Of a DNA stretch of 64,000 nucleotides, positions 32,298 through 41,905 are shown piece by piece (within the stretch, counting starts at the first letter, position 1; every line of letters begins with the position of its first letter). Source of the DNA: Lepidostoma basale. Taxonomy: Eukaryota > Arthropoda > Insecta > Trichoptera > Lepidostomatidae. Under the pieces are notes generated by a model, which had not been told where the DNA came from, ran no database searches, and saw only the letters and a program-made list of their open reading frames with translations. The position numbers were made by a program, and so were the translations under genes. The stretch lies in the NCBI GenBank assembly GCA_022606425.2, contig JAHDVF020000090.1, forward strand, positions 496,001-560,000, given 5' to 3'.

Positions 32298-32778
32298 TTT
32301 TTTAAATTTATATCTAGATAACATATTGGTATTAAATAAAACTTACGTTTTGTTGACAGATTGAAAAGATTCATAAATTTTATTTTACTTGATGTATATT
32401 CGATATTTTCTTAAACATCTTCAACAAAATTAAGAAAGCATTAAATGACTCATTGATCTTGGCGTCAAGACAAGATTCAGCTTATTTTATTTTTTATATA
32501 TTTATATATTATATATAATACACAAATGAGATGTAACACATTGAGAAGAGTAGAAGCCCTTATATCTCGTATCTCGAGTGACTTATTGAGAGAATTGAGA
32601 CGAAGAAGAACGTCATGGCTGGGAACCATCAGATAGTGGAGTGGATGGCTGACCGTAGGCACGCTTCAAAGTATAGAAATAAAATGGAGAGAGTGGTGGC
32701 AAATACCCCGTCCTGGATTTGCAGCAAGAGAAAAGCAGAATACATTTTCTGGAAACTGTGACCCAATTTTGATTTAAT
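32298..32778 (+). mobile_element. Non-LTR retrotransposon fragment inserted in SINE
   Basis: 32330-32485 is close to 5515-5690, sharing TTATTTTACTTGATGTAT and TCGATATTTTCTTAAACATC. The following part reads LRRVEALISRISSDLLREL, RRRRTSWLGTIR and VVANTPSWICSKRKAE, parallel to the decayed tail at 5930-6100 (VANTKSWICSQRKAQ). It ends at ACCCAATTTTGATTTAAT. This is therefore the 3' end of the same family as the 5.5-kb relic, here with most of the polymerase tail deleted. Confidence 0.75.
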
Positions 32779-32900
32779 CTTCGGTCTGGTGTAGAATTCA
32801 CGTGACAACAAAATGGCGATAGATTAGCTCTCTATCAAATCAAAAGCTAAAAAGTTGTATTTAGTAATTAGGTTCAAATAACCTGCTATATACGAATGTG

Positions 32901-33232
32901 GAAAGCAACGGTAAACTACTATATTAAAGGCCCAAGCGATATCCCAAGAACCAGCAAAACTGTTACACTTTGATGCAAACTAATCCCTTTTTTTTACTCC
33001 AATTACTATTTAATATGGAATTATATGTCATTCTTCAAGAAACTTTATAATAAAATGCAATATTTTAGAATCACTAGTAGCTTTGGTTTTCACGGGATGT
33101 ATCAAAAAGAAAGAGAGCAGTATTGTTTTGGAAAAAAATCAACTGTAGAATAAAATTAAAATTTGTAGAATCAAATTCTAACATACACATTGTAGAATAC
33201 ACGTTTGGACAAGAGAGTAATAATTAGCTAAA
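32901..33232. other. Unassigned AT-rich DNA
   Basis: Nothing recognised. Confidence 0.5.
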
Positions 33233-33234
33233 TA

Positions 33235-33670
33235 ACCAATACGCCATTCCACCAGAGGGGTGCGCAGGAATGATGGACCGCCACACTGCTCTATCCTGTC
33301 ATACGTCTCGAACTTCCTTTATATTCATACATCATAACACGAACGCTCGTCGATTTTTCTGACTTTGAATGTGGCTGCCTTTTAATATTTATTATTTTCT
33401 CAGCTTTTTTTTCGGTTCACACAGATAAAAAAAAAACATTATTCTCTTATTAATTTGTTCCATGTGTCCATCTAAGTAATCCTTATTAATTTGACTTATG
33501 GTGCAATCATCTGCCTTACATTTATTACTCGTCGTTTAGTATTCTTTCATTAATCGTTTTCCGCACATTTTTCGCAGTGATCTCATTTTTACGGCTTTTA
33601 TTCTACTTTCATCCTTCTTTCACCAGCTCCAAACTTCACATCCATACATAAGGATTGGAAATAGAACTCT
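33235..33670 (-). mobile_element. GTTA-tailed non-LTR element, 3' part (inverted)
   Basis: AACCAATACGCCATTCCACC, GACCGCCACACTGCTCTATC and ATACATCATAACACGAACGC open the copy. Coding remnants run to TCCTTCTTTCACCAGCTCCA and ATCCATACATAAGGATTGG at the upstream end. Strongly decayed frame. Confidence 0.75.
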
Positions 33671-34316
33671 ACTATGTTCTGCCAATTTTGCTTCGGTAGA
33701 TATATTTCTATTTGCAGTGTGGACACCAGAGAAAATAATGAAATTTATTATTTTAACGATAAAACGTGGATATGTATTAAAATGAAACTTGTTATTCCGT
33801 ATGGGTGTTCCTTGTTCCACTGTTCGATTCACCTGTATAAATATGGAGAGACACGATACTGCGACACGTGAATGGATGTACAATACATACCGTATACGAG
33901 TACAGTGTACAGGAGTATGGTATAGTATAGTATAGTATAGTATAGTACGAGTCTCGTATGTGGGTCTGGAGAGCGCACGGGGCGCGGTATCGCAGGCCGC
34001 ACGCGACAAGGGGTCGATCTGCGAAGCTGTCCTGCCAATTGATGATGTCAGTTTATTAATCCTCGGTTATCTCCCGACAGATGTTGGCCGCCATTGTTGC
34101 CGCTGGCTTCACTCGAATGAGTGATACGTGTTCGGACACGTTTGACAAAGTATTAAAAGGGTGTAGCATTGATCTGAGTGAACATATTTATTTATTATCA
34201 TGAAAAGTTGCTACAACTCTAAAACTTAAATTATTCAAACAGATCCACATAATTCATGTTGGTAAAGTTTACGTGAAAAACTCAATTTCGCTTATCAGTC
34301 TGTCTTGTTATAAAAG
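33671..34316. other. Unassigned DNA
   Basis: Contains a short simple repeat (annotated) and a GC-richer spot near 33970. No gene recognised. Confidence 0.5.
33917..33948. repeat. Simple repeat (GTATA)n
   Basis: About six tandem copies of the pentamer GTATA. Confidence 0.9.
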
Positions 34317-34321
34317 AACTG
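34317..34321. repeat. Target-site duplication AACTG (left)
   Basis: AACTG here equals AACTG at 39890-39894, directly outside the two LTRs. This is the integrase-made duplication. Confidence 0.9.
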
Positions 34322-34677
34322 TGTATCGGACGTATGCGAGTAGTTTTAATTTTAATATTTTTTTATTATTTTATTAATTTTTATTTGATTTTTAACTATA
34401 CTAATTTTATTATTTAATTTCGTGTTTGTATTTTGTGTTAATTTAAGTTTAATTCGTTTAAGTTTAATTTGTTTATGTTAAAATAAATAAGGCAATCGGT
34501 AGCGCTTAGCAACGAGATACATGCAGTAGCTCAATCGAGATTATTCTTGGAATAATTTTGCGGTTGATCGCGCGATGTTAAACAGCCAATCAGAGGCCTT
34601 GGCAACACATCGGCTGACTAAATTTCTCCGGAATTGGAAAAAACGTTGAATAACCGTTTTTTCTAGTTTGCGGAGAC

Positions 34678-34685
34678 TATATAAG
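34678..34685 (+). promoter_or_regulatory. LTR TATA box
   Basis: TATATAAG after a GC-containing stretch, placed mid-LTR about 165 bases before AATAAA. It would drive the element's genomic RNA. Confidence 0.7.
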
Positions 34686-34843
34686 CGGGTATTGTAAGGA
34701 CTCGGCCTTCTCTCTTCCTTCAAATTCTGACACGCGTGGACACGCTGCGCGTAAGAGGCTTGGCGCTCTTAATTACGTAAAAACCAGTATTTGAGCTACT
34801 GTAAACTTCTCTTTGCTTCTACCCTGCACCGATTGCCGCATAT

Positions 34844-34849
34844 AATAAA
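34844..34849 (+). promoter_or_regulatory. LTR polyadenylation signal
   Basis: AATAAA followed by a T-rich CTTTGTTTTATT. The equivalent signal in the 3' LTR would end the genomic RNA. Confidence 0.65.
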
Positions 34850-34909
34850 ACTTTGTTTTATTACACATTCATCATCACGCCGTATTCTCCGTTTAACCAT
34901 TCACACCTT

Positions 34910-34921
34910 ATCGGAGACGAG
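34910..34921 (+). promoter_or_regulatory. U5 segment complementary to leader repeats
   Basis: ATCGGAGACGAG is the exact reverse complement of CTCGTCTCCGAT at 35006-35017, 35062-35073 and 35118-35129, and has one mismatch with 35174-35185. It could form a stem enclosing the primer-binding site, like the U5-leader stem of retroviruses. Confidence 0.6.
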
Positions 34922-34980
34922 CAGCAGTCAGCGGCCAAAATAAATATTAATAGTACGGGGGGAGCAATCTGTCCCGTACA

Positions 34981-35185
34981 TTTGGTCCTTCGAGCCGTGA
35001 TCAGCCTCGTCTCCGATTTGATCCTGACGAGCCAGATTTGGTCCTTCGAGCCGTGATCAGCCTCGTCTCCGATTTGATCCTGACGAGCCAGATTTGGTCC
35101 TTCGAGCCGTGATCAGCCTCGTCTCCGATTTGATCCTGACGAGCCAGATTTGGTCCTTCGAGCCGCGGATCAGTCTCATCTCCGA
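34981..35185 (+). repeat. Four tandem 56-bp leader repeats, each with a primer-binding site
   Basis: Units start at 34981, 35037, 35093 and 35149. The first three are identical. The fourth is truncated and slightly diverged (CGCGGATCAG, CTCATCTCC). Each begins TTTGGTCCTTCGAGCCG, so the tRNA-complementary sequence occurs four times. The fourth unit ends at the Gag start codon. Confidence 0.92.
34983..34997 (+). promoter_or_regulatory. Primer-binding site (tRNA-Tyr type), first copy
   Basis: TGGTCCTTCGAGCCG starts two bases after the LTR. It is complementary to the 3' end of a metazoan tRNA-Tyr (...CGGCTCGAAGGA plus CCA) as I recall that tRNA. It would prime minus-strand synthesis. Confidence 0.8.
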
Positions 35186-38100
35186 TGTCGCCTTCACTCC
35201 GCTCCGGGAAGGAAGTTTCCAGTGGGCCCGCTGGACCTTCTATAACCACCGCCGGAGAGACTGCACCACCTGCCAGCGCTGCCGACCAGGGCCTAGCGCC
35301 CCCGGCAGCCTCCCTCATCGCAATCGAGCAGCCTGCGCCCGCTGGCCGGATCCCTTCTAGAGACCAGCCAGCCTCCGAGTGGCTTCAGGAGTGCTCGCCT
35401 TCGCCCCTCTACAGCGAAGAAGTAGCTCAACGTCTGGAAATGACTGGAAGAAGTGACGCATCAGAGCGACGAGCCGACCAGCCGGTCGGCGGGGCCGCTC
35501 TTACTAAAACTGCACCATGGCCGAGTAGTAACTCGGACAGCGAGGATGAGGACCTGTCTGCACCTCCAACAGAGGACGTCGTCCGCTTACTGCGCAGCGA
35601 GCTGCGATCACAGCGGCTCGCCTTTGACCGACGCATTGAGCAGCTTCAGGCCTCGCTGCTGCTCCAGGGGACCACGACTAAAGCCGGAGCATTGCCGGCC
35701 CAGCCCAGTCCTCCACAGCAGCTACTGCAGTCCACATATTCCACGCTGACCAGTGGACACCAACAAGGGAAGCAACCTCACTTTGGCGAGCCGGCGGCCG
35801 GTCGAGGAGACCCGCCACCCAGCGGCGCGCAGTGGGGATGTGCAGATCCCGCAAAGGACGGTGGATTGCCGTCCTACGACATGTATCCAGCCAGAGGCAC
35901 CGATCATCTCTCTCACAGTGGATCGCTGTGGGAGAATATCAACAGTGGATACAGAGGGCAGCCAACCAGCTCCGCTCCAGCTGCCGGCCTGCAGGGCCTG
36001 GCGCCGGGCGGTACGCCGTGGCAGCCAATCAATGTCACCAGCTCCGCTCCAGCGGCCGGCCTGCAGGGCCTGGCGCCGGGCGGTACGCCGTGGCAGCCAA
36101 TCAATGTCACCAGCTCCGCTCCAGCGGCCGGCCTGCAGGGCCTGGCGCCGGGCGGTACGCCGTGGCAGCCAATCAATGTCACCAGCTCCGCTCCAGCGGC
36201 CGGCCTCAGGGCAGCGGCACCGTGGCAGCTCAATGTCACCAGCTCCGCTCCAGCGGCCGGCCTGCAGGGCCTGGCGCCGGGCGGTACGCCGTGGCAGCCA
36301 ATCAATGTCACCAGCTCCGCTCCAGCGGCCGGCCTGCAGGGCCTGGCGCAGGGCGGTACGCCGTGGCAGCCAATCAATGTCACCAGCTCTGCTCCAGCGG
36401 CCGGCCTGCAGGGCCTGGCGCCGGGCGGTACACCGTGGCAGCCAATCAATGTCACCAGCTCCGCTCCAGCGGCCGGCCTGCAGGGCCTGGCGCCGGGCGG
36501 TACGCCGTGGCAGCCAATCAATGTCACCAGCTCCGCTCCAGCGGCCGGCCTGCAGGGCCTGGCGCCGGGCGGTACGCCGTGGCAGCCAATCAATGTCACC
36601 AGCTCCGCTCCAGCGGCCGGCCTGCAGGGCCTGGCGCCGGGCGGTACGCCGTGGCAGCCAATCAATGTCACCAGCTCCGCTCCAGCGGCCGGCCTGCAGG
36701 GCCTGGCGCCGGGCGGTACGCCGTGGCAGCCAATCAATGTCACCAGCTCCGCTCCAGCGGCCGGCCTGCAGGGCCTGGCGCCGGGCGGTACGCCGTGGCA
36801 GCCAATCAATGTCACCAGCTCCGCTCCAGCGGCCGGCCTGCAGGGCCTGGCGCCGGGCGGCACGCCGTGGCAGCCAATCAATGCATACAACGCCGCTCCA
36901 GCAGCCGGCCTGCAGGGCCTGGCGCTGGGCAGCACGCAGTGGGGACCTGCCGCCTCCACGAGCACAGCAGCCGCAAACGGCGGGTGGCAGGGGCCACCTG
37001 CTGATACCCCCACCACGGATAACGCGCCGGGAGCAGGACGCGCTCCAGGATCGGAGCCCATCGCCCAACTAGCCGCACTGATGACAGAGGCGCTCCTAGG
37101 CGCACGCAACCACTCATCTCAGATGTCTGCGGAGCAGGGACATCAAATGGCGACCTTCATGGCTCGGCAGACCCTAGGAAAGGACCTGCCGAGTTTCTCT
37201 GGCGATCCTCTCGAGTGGCCGTCCTGGCACGCTCAGTTCCAGCAGTCAACCGCCACCTGCGGGATGACCAATGCCGAGAATCTCCTCCGACTGCAGCGCG
37301 CCCTCACTGGGAGGGCCCGGGAGGCCGTAGCAACCCTCCTGCTCCAGCCATCACAAGTGCCTTTCATCATTGATGTGCTTGGACGCCGCTTCGGGGACCC
37401 AAACGCCATCGCTACACTGATGCTGGAGAAGGTGCGGAAGTTGCCATCCCTGATGGACACCAGCACCAACGAGCAGCTTGTGGACTTCTGCCTAGCTGTG
37501 CAGAACATGGTGGCATCGCTGAAGCTCCTGCCAGTGGACTACCTCGGCCACCCGTCACTACTGAACGACATGACCTCGAAACTGCCACTCATGTTTCGGG
37601 TGATGTGGGTATGGGTCGCCAACCAGATTGCGGCACCCGTTACCGTCCACCACTTCGCAGACTTCCTCCGGCAGATCATGAACGGAATGACCCACGGTGG
37701 CTGCGCAGTGAAAGGAAGATCCCAAACAGGACGGGATCGGCACGCTACGGTACACACCACATACGATGTACCGCAGCAAGCGCCACTAGCAAAAAAACAT
37801 CCTGACGAGCCAACCAGAAAGGATATCAGGGGCGCATGCGCAGTCTGTTACTCTCCTCAGCACATGATGAAGCAGTGCCCCGAATTCTCAGCCAGTGACA
37901 TCAAACGACGATGGAAACTGATCAAGATGACGAGCGCTTGCGCTCGGTGCCTCTCCTTCCACAAAGATCAGTGCACGAAAGTATGTGCCGCCGAGGGATG
38001 CGGAGGGAACCATCATGCCCTCCTGCACAGACCCAGAACCGCCACAGAGACGGTCGTACATATAACGAGTCCTTCATCGAACATTCTCCTGAAGGTCGTT

Positions 38101-38560
38101 AAAATAATAATAAGCGGCCCAGATGGCACAGAGTCCGCTCACGCTCTCCTGGATGAAGGATCAACGCTGACGCTGATTGACGCTGGAACAGCGAAAAGAA
38201 TCGGCGCCAAGACAAGCGGAACGCTCCAGACACTCCACTTGCACGGGGCGTTAGGACCATGCCACGCAGAGACGCAAGCTCGACTCGTGCAGGTTGGCAT
38301 CCGCAGCGCCGAAGGCCGGTCATACACCATCAACGCCCGCACAATCCGAAAGCTGAACCTCCCCGAGCAGTTACTCAGCAGCGGAGAACTTGTCCGCCCA
38401 CGCCTGCTAATCGGGATGGACAACGCTCACCTGATTGTCTCCCGAGAAGTGGATTGGAGTGGTGGAGTGGAAAGGCCAGGCGAATCCATCAAATTACGGA
38501 CGGCGCTTGGCTGGCTCGCCTGCGGTGGTTCGCAGGGCACGACGAGTCATGAGACACCTC
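35185..38560 (+). CDS. gag: Gag-protease polyprotein of BEL/Pao element
   Basis: This frame packages element RNA and would process the polyprotein. The ATG at 35185 is the first after the LTR. Order of regions by residue: Pro/Ser/Ala-rich low-complexity N-terminus (1-120); a probable coiled coil around VRLLRSELRSQRLAFDRRIE (130-160); a 24-residue repeat array (262-590); a DUF1759-type Gag domain from FSGDPLEWPSWHAQF (about 671) to 830; a CCHC knuckle CX2CX4HX4C at 885 followed by further Cys/His clusters to about 950; and a DUF1758-type retropepsin with LLDEGS, catalytic Asp 990. After about residue 1120 the reading becomes meaningless because the pol deletion shifts the frame; it stays open by chance to 38988. 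GC content is far above that of the flanks. No stop breaks the domain part. Confidence 0.9.
35968..36948 (+). repeat. 72-bp coding minisatellite in gag, 13 units plus a partial
   Basis: The 24-residue unit starts SSAPAAGLQGLAPGG and ends TPWQPINVT. Twelve units are 72 bp. The fourth is 57 bp (GLRAAAPWQLNVT). A diverged partial fourteenth unit starts near 36889 (NAAPAAGLQGLALGS). Units are almost identical, which means recent expansion or homogenisation. Because 72 is divisible by three and the unit lacks stops in most frames, long false frames appear on both strands. Confidence 0.95.
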
Positions 38561-38574
38561 TGGCACTACGGCAG

Positions 38575-39196
38575 GAAGAGGAGCCACAGGACATGCGGCT
38601 GGACTTTGCTGACCGCACTAGCAGAGGTGGAGCACACCGTCAACAATCGCTCCCTGACCCACGTCGCACTGGACCCGCAGGACGAAGAGCCGCTGACCTC
38701 CAACCATTTCCTGATGGGGGGAGCCTCGAGGCAACCGCACCTCACACGCCAGGCGAAGGGCAAACCAGATGCTTGTCTGCGCGAGCGATGGCGCATCAGC
38801 CAGCAGCTCGCGGACGGCTTCTGGAGACACTGGTTCCGGGAATACATTCCAACCATCGGCAATCGGCAGAAGTGGCACCATCAGCGCCCACCCATCAAGG
38901 TGGGGGACCTAGTGCTGCTCACCGACCCATCGCTGCCACGGAACACATGGCCACGCGGATGGGTCGTCGAGGCCACCCCGGCAGCTGACGGCCAGACACG
39001 GACCGTGGCGGTCCAGACCAGCAGCGGGAGATATGTACGACCTGCTGTCCGAGTCGCAGTGTTCCAGCCGGAGCCAGAGACGCCGACCACCTCTCCACTC
39101 GCAACCGCCCCTGGCGCTCCAGGAGGCGCCCCACAGCAGCTAAAGACGACCCAACGACGAAGGACTCACCGCCCGAGATACGCCCGAGTATTGTAG
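38575..39196 (+). pseudogene. Integrase C-terminal remnant of BEL/Pao pol
   Basis: In the +2 frame relative to gag, the translation shows AEVEHTVNNRSLTHVALDP, the end of the integrase catalytic region. A DUF5641-type tail follows: WRISQQLADGFWRHWFREYI, KWHHQRPPIKVGDLVLLTDP and RYVRPAVRVAV, with a stop at 39194-39196. In BEL/Pao this module lies at the very end of pol and contributes to DNA binding. The upstream DDE residues, RNase H and reverse transcriptase are deleted. The junction falls between about 38520 and 38610, where protease sequence passes into integrase sequence with a frame change. The open frame begins at 38435, but its first part is out-of-frame protease DNA. Confidence 0.88.
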
Positions 39197-39209
39197 TACA
39201 GCCGAGACT

Positions 39210-39221
39210 GCACGGGGGGAG
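39210..39221 (+). promoter_or_regulatory. Polypurine tract
   Basis: GCACGGGGGGAG directly precedes the 3' LTR and would prime plus-strand DNA synthesis. Confidence 0.8.
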
Positions 39222-39889
39222 TGTATCGGACGTATGCGAGTAGTTTTAATTTTAATATTTTTTTATTATTTTATTAATTTTTATTTGATTTTTAACTATA
39301 CTAATTTTATTATTTAATTTCGTGTTTGTATTTTGTGTTAATTTAAGTTTAATTCGTTTAAGTTTAATTTGTTTATGTTAAAATAAATAAGGCAATCGGT
39401 AGCGCTTAGCAACGAGATACATGCAGTAGCTCAATCGAGATTATTCTTGGAATAATTTTGCGGTTGATCGCGCGATGTTAAACAGCCAATCAGAGGCCTT
39501 GGCAACACATCGGCTGACTAAATTTCTCCGGAATTGGAAAAAACGTTGAATAACCGTTTTTTCTAGTTTGCGGAGACTATATAAGCGGGTCTTGTAAGGA
39601 CTCGGCCTTCTCTCTTCCTTCAAATTCTGACACGCGTGGACACGCTGCGCGTAAGAGGCTTGGCGCTCTTAATTACGTAAAAAGTGTAAAAACCAGTATT
39701 TGAGCTACTGTAAACTTCTCTTTGCTTCTACCCTGCACCGATTGCCGCATATAATAAAACTTTGTTTTATTACACATTCATCATCACGCCGTATTCTCCG
39801 TTTAACCATCCACACCACATCGGAGACGAGCAGCAGTCAGCGGCCAAAATAAATATTAATAGTACGGGGGGAGCAATCTGTCCCGTACA
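39222..39889 (+). repeat. 3' LTR
   Basis: Same ends as the 5' LTR. By my reading it differs in one base at the CTTGTAAGGA site (39591), three bases near 39810-39823, and an extra GTGTAAAAA at about 39684. Confidence 0.93.
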
Positions 39890-39894
39890 AACTG
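39890..39894. repeat. Target-site duplication AACTG (right)
   Basis: Matches 34317-34321. Confidence 0.9.
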
Positions 39895-39993
39895 TATATT
39901 TCATTATACGAGTATTTTCGATTTTTTTAATACCCTTTTAAATATCATCCCAAATGAACAAAATTATATACACCAGTTAATTTTACGCAATAC

Positions 39994-40011
39994 AGAGAGA
40001 GAGAGAGAGAG
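39994..40011. repeat. Simple repeat (GA)n
   Basis: Nine GA dinucleotides. Confidence 0.9.
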
Positions 40012-40037
40012 CGAATTAGCGTCATGCCCAACATAAT

Positions 40038-40870
40038 CAACCAACTAACTGTCACGCCGTTTCTCCGGAGGGGTAAGCAGGGAATTCACTGGGCTATCGT
40101 GACATAACTCTCGCACCACTTCTACATTCACATACCGTGCCCACACACGCTCGTTGATTGTTACGACTCTAAGCCTTTCAGTAATTGATTAATTTGCTCA
40201 TGCCATATCTTCCCTTGGCCTTCTTCGACTTATTTTTCCTTTCACACTACTTGTGTATACCTTTTTAACAAATTTTTCCTCATCTATTCATTTAATTTTA
40301 TTTGAATAAAAATCACAAACATTACAGACATATAATTCCAGATCGTACGAGGAATAAGAATTAATGAGAAGCATAAAAAACATTAAGATTAAAAATTAGA
40401 AAGAATCATAACATTGATATTGCATCCCTGTGGCAACTCACACTATCACGAAATACGTCGACCCCGAGGCGACCCGATTAAGCAATAAGATTGCCCTACC
40501 CACAGGCATAACCATTGGCAGGTTGGTTCTGTAGCGCGGCAAATAAAACAATCTATGCTGTCTTTGACGATCAGGGACACAAATATCTACATCACTCGGG
40601 ACATCCGAGCTTTGTAAATATATGGCCACCAATCGGCAGAAAGAATTGAACTTCCAATTCGTAGAATGACGACATAGAATCTTATTTAACCCCTCTTAAT
40701 TTTATTAAACACACATTCATCTGCCTTACATTATTTTCTTAACTTTTCTTAATCGTCGTTCTTTTGTCATCTCCAAGCTTCACATCCATACATAAGCGTC
40801 GGCACTAGAACCCCATTGTACACTGCCATCTTCCGTCTATACATTTCTATTTTGAGTTATGGCCAAGATA
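40038..40870 (-). mobile_element. GTTA-tailed non-LTR element (inverted), interrupted
   Basis: 3' blocks AACCAACTAACTGTCACGCC, GTTTCTCCGGAGGGGTAAGC and CATACCGTGCCCACACACGC open the copy. It is interrupted at 40303-40695, then continues with CACACATTCATCTGCCTTAC and TCACATCCATACATAAGCGT toward 40870. The flanking parts align with an uninterrupted copy at 49438-49920. Confidence 0.8.
40303..40695 (-). mobile_element. 5'-truncated non-LTR element nested in GTTA copy
   Basis: The minus strand encodes LFYLPRYRTNLPMVMPVGRA (40560-40500), parallel to the PAYRTNY end of the polymerase at 1335-2741, so this is a C-terminal end of a CR1/Jockey-like element of another subfamily. A 3' UTR with an AATAAAATTAAAT-type end reaches 40303. 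A perfect 11-bp duplication TTAATTTTATT (40292-40302 and 40696-40706) flanks it. Confidence 0.75.
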
Positions 40871-41644
40871 ATGTTTTAAATCACCGTTAAACGAATACTT
40901 TAGCAGAAATTGATCGATTCCCCGTACACATTACAGATATTGCTGTATACCATAGATCTAACACCAAATGCAAATCGAATGTAAAAAAAATCCGTTAGGG
41001 ACTGGATACAACTAATGTCGGATATGTGGCGTTGGCATAAACATGAAACTTGTATAGATATACTGGATTATATTCACCGACCAGTCGGACACAACAGTAA
41101 ATTCGCGAGTTCTAAATCGGATCAGCAAATAGTTATGTTAGGTATCCAAATACTTCTAGGTACGTACTTGTCCACGATCAAAAACAAAATCCAAAAATGG
41201 TTCCCAATAGTAGTTTCTTTACTGTTCCTAGTATTATATTTCAATCTTTAAACGACAAACTATTTTCTAAGTAAAATAGGTTTGATAATAAATGTGTCCT
41301 CAATTGAGATGCTTTGTGTTCAGAACGATATCAATTCGTATTTTGAAGTATGAAATATAAAAAGAAAAAATATAATACATAGATATAATAATAGTTCAAG
41401 AGTAAGTCGGAGGAGATCAGTTAATGTTTGATAATGGATTTTTCAGCTTCGGAATTGAATAAACTGCTATTGAAAGCAATTTATTTAAGCAAGCAACTGG
41501 AGCATGCTGTATAATATATATATTAACATTAGATCGAGTAAACACAGTCTACAGGTATATAAGTAATATCATATACGAGTATGTATTGATTCACAATATG
41601 CTCTGAGTATAATAAAGGAAGAAAGTGTGTTGTTAGTGGTATGA
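40871..41644. other. Unassigned DNA
   Basis: A 78-codon plus-strand frame (41015-41251) ends in a hydrophobic stretch but resembles nothing I know. Otherwise AT-rich spacer. Confidence 0.45.
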
Positions 41645-41905
41645 AGACGACCTTCGTGGCGTGTTCTCACACATCCTAAAGGAGGAGAGGTAAGTGCATT
41701 GACTGCCACCCTGAAGATGATTGTGTGATTGTCACACTGTCTTTGGTCTGGTGTAGAATTTATGTGACAATAAAATGGCGATAGATTATCTACCTATCAC
41801 ATGTCACGGGAATCACTATGATAGCTATAATAATACCCTTTACATCGATTTGGCTCATGCTGTCATGATGTAAAGAGTGATTCAACAAAATAATAATATT
41901 AATTA
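41645..41905 (+). mobile_element. tRNA-derived SINE, copy 4
   Basis: GACGACCTTCGTGGC starts the copy, but the rest of the tRNA-like head is replaced by unrelated sequence (41661-41725). The body GATTGTGTGATTGTCACACT, GTCTGGTGTAGAATTTATG and the long tail ending CAACAAAATAATAATATT are well preserved. The B-box is lost. Confidence 0.8.

Larger units (their letters stand above)
32192..32900 (+). mobile_element. tRNA-derived SINE, copy 3 (split)
   Basis: The 5' half (32192-32297) has GACGACCTTCGTGGCAGAGT and the B-box GGGTTCGATTTCC. The 3' half resumes at 32779 with CTTCGGTCTGGTGTAGAATT and runs to about 32900 (TTAGGTTCAAATAACCTG). A 481-bp non-LTR piece separates them. Confidence 0.85.
34322..34980 (+). 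repeat. 5' LTR
   Basis: Starts TGTATCGGAC and ends CCCGTACA, with TG...CA ends. The transcription start is probably some 25-30 bases after TATATAAG at 34678-34685. A polyadenylation signal AATAAA lies at 34844-34849, so R is likely short and in the last 270 bases. A 60-codon antisense frame inside it is duplicated in the other LTR and is not a gene. Confidence 0.93.
34322..39889 (+). mobile_element. BEL/Pao-type LTR retrotransposon, pol-deleted
   Basis: A complete LTR-to-LTR insertion: 659-bp 5' LTR, primer-binding site, a long gag-protease frame, an integrase C-terminal remnant, a polypurine tract (GGGGGGAG, 39214-39221) and a 668-bp 3' LTR. The Gag with a DUF1759-type domain, CCHC knuckles, DUF1758-type protease and a DUF5641-type integrase tail identify BEL/Pao. 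Reverse transcriptase, RNase H and the integrase core are absent. The LTRs differ by four substitutions and a 9-bp indel by my reading, so the insertion is young. It could have moved only with enzymes supplied by a complete relative, or else lost pol after insertion. Confidence 0.93.

Noticed and set aside
31783..32305. Host gene of 159-165 codons
   Set aside because: Both frames run into a SINE and neither resembles a known protein; kept only as an unrecognised open segment.
34541..34723. 60-codon minus-strand ORF in the LTR
   Set aside because: Exists only because it is within an LTR and is duplicated at 39441-39623; no domain.
35968..36948. Array resembling a CRISPR locus
   Set aside because: Units are contiguous with no unique spacers, lie in a coding frame, and the DNA is eukaryotic.
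35722..37109. Long frames of 390-448 codons on both strands across gag
   Set aside because: They arise because the 72-bp repeat is divisible by three and free of stops in these frames. Only the 35185 frame continues into recognised domains.
38610..38988. Extension of the gag frame to 38988
   Set aside because: Past the deletion junction the integrase remnant is read in another frame; this stretch is out-of-frame integrase DNA that happens to lack stops.
38099..39134. Antisense ORFs of 69-98 codons over the pol remnant
   Set aside because: GC-rich antisense shadows without domains.
40438..40632. Independent small gene of 64 codons
   Set aside because: It is the C-terminal end of a nested non-LTR insertion flanked by an 11-bp duplication.
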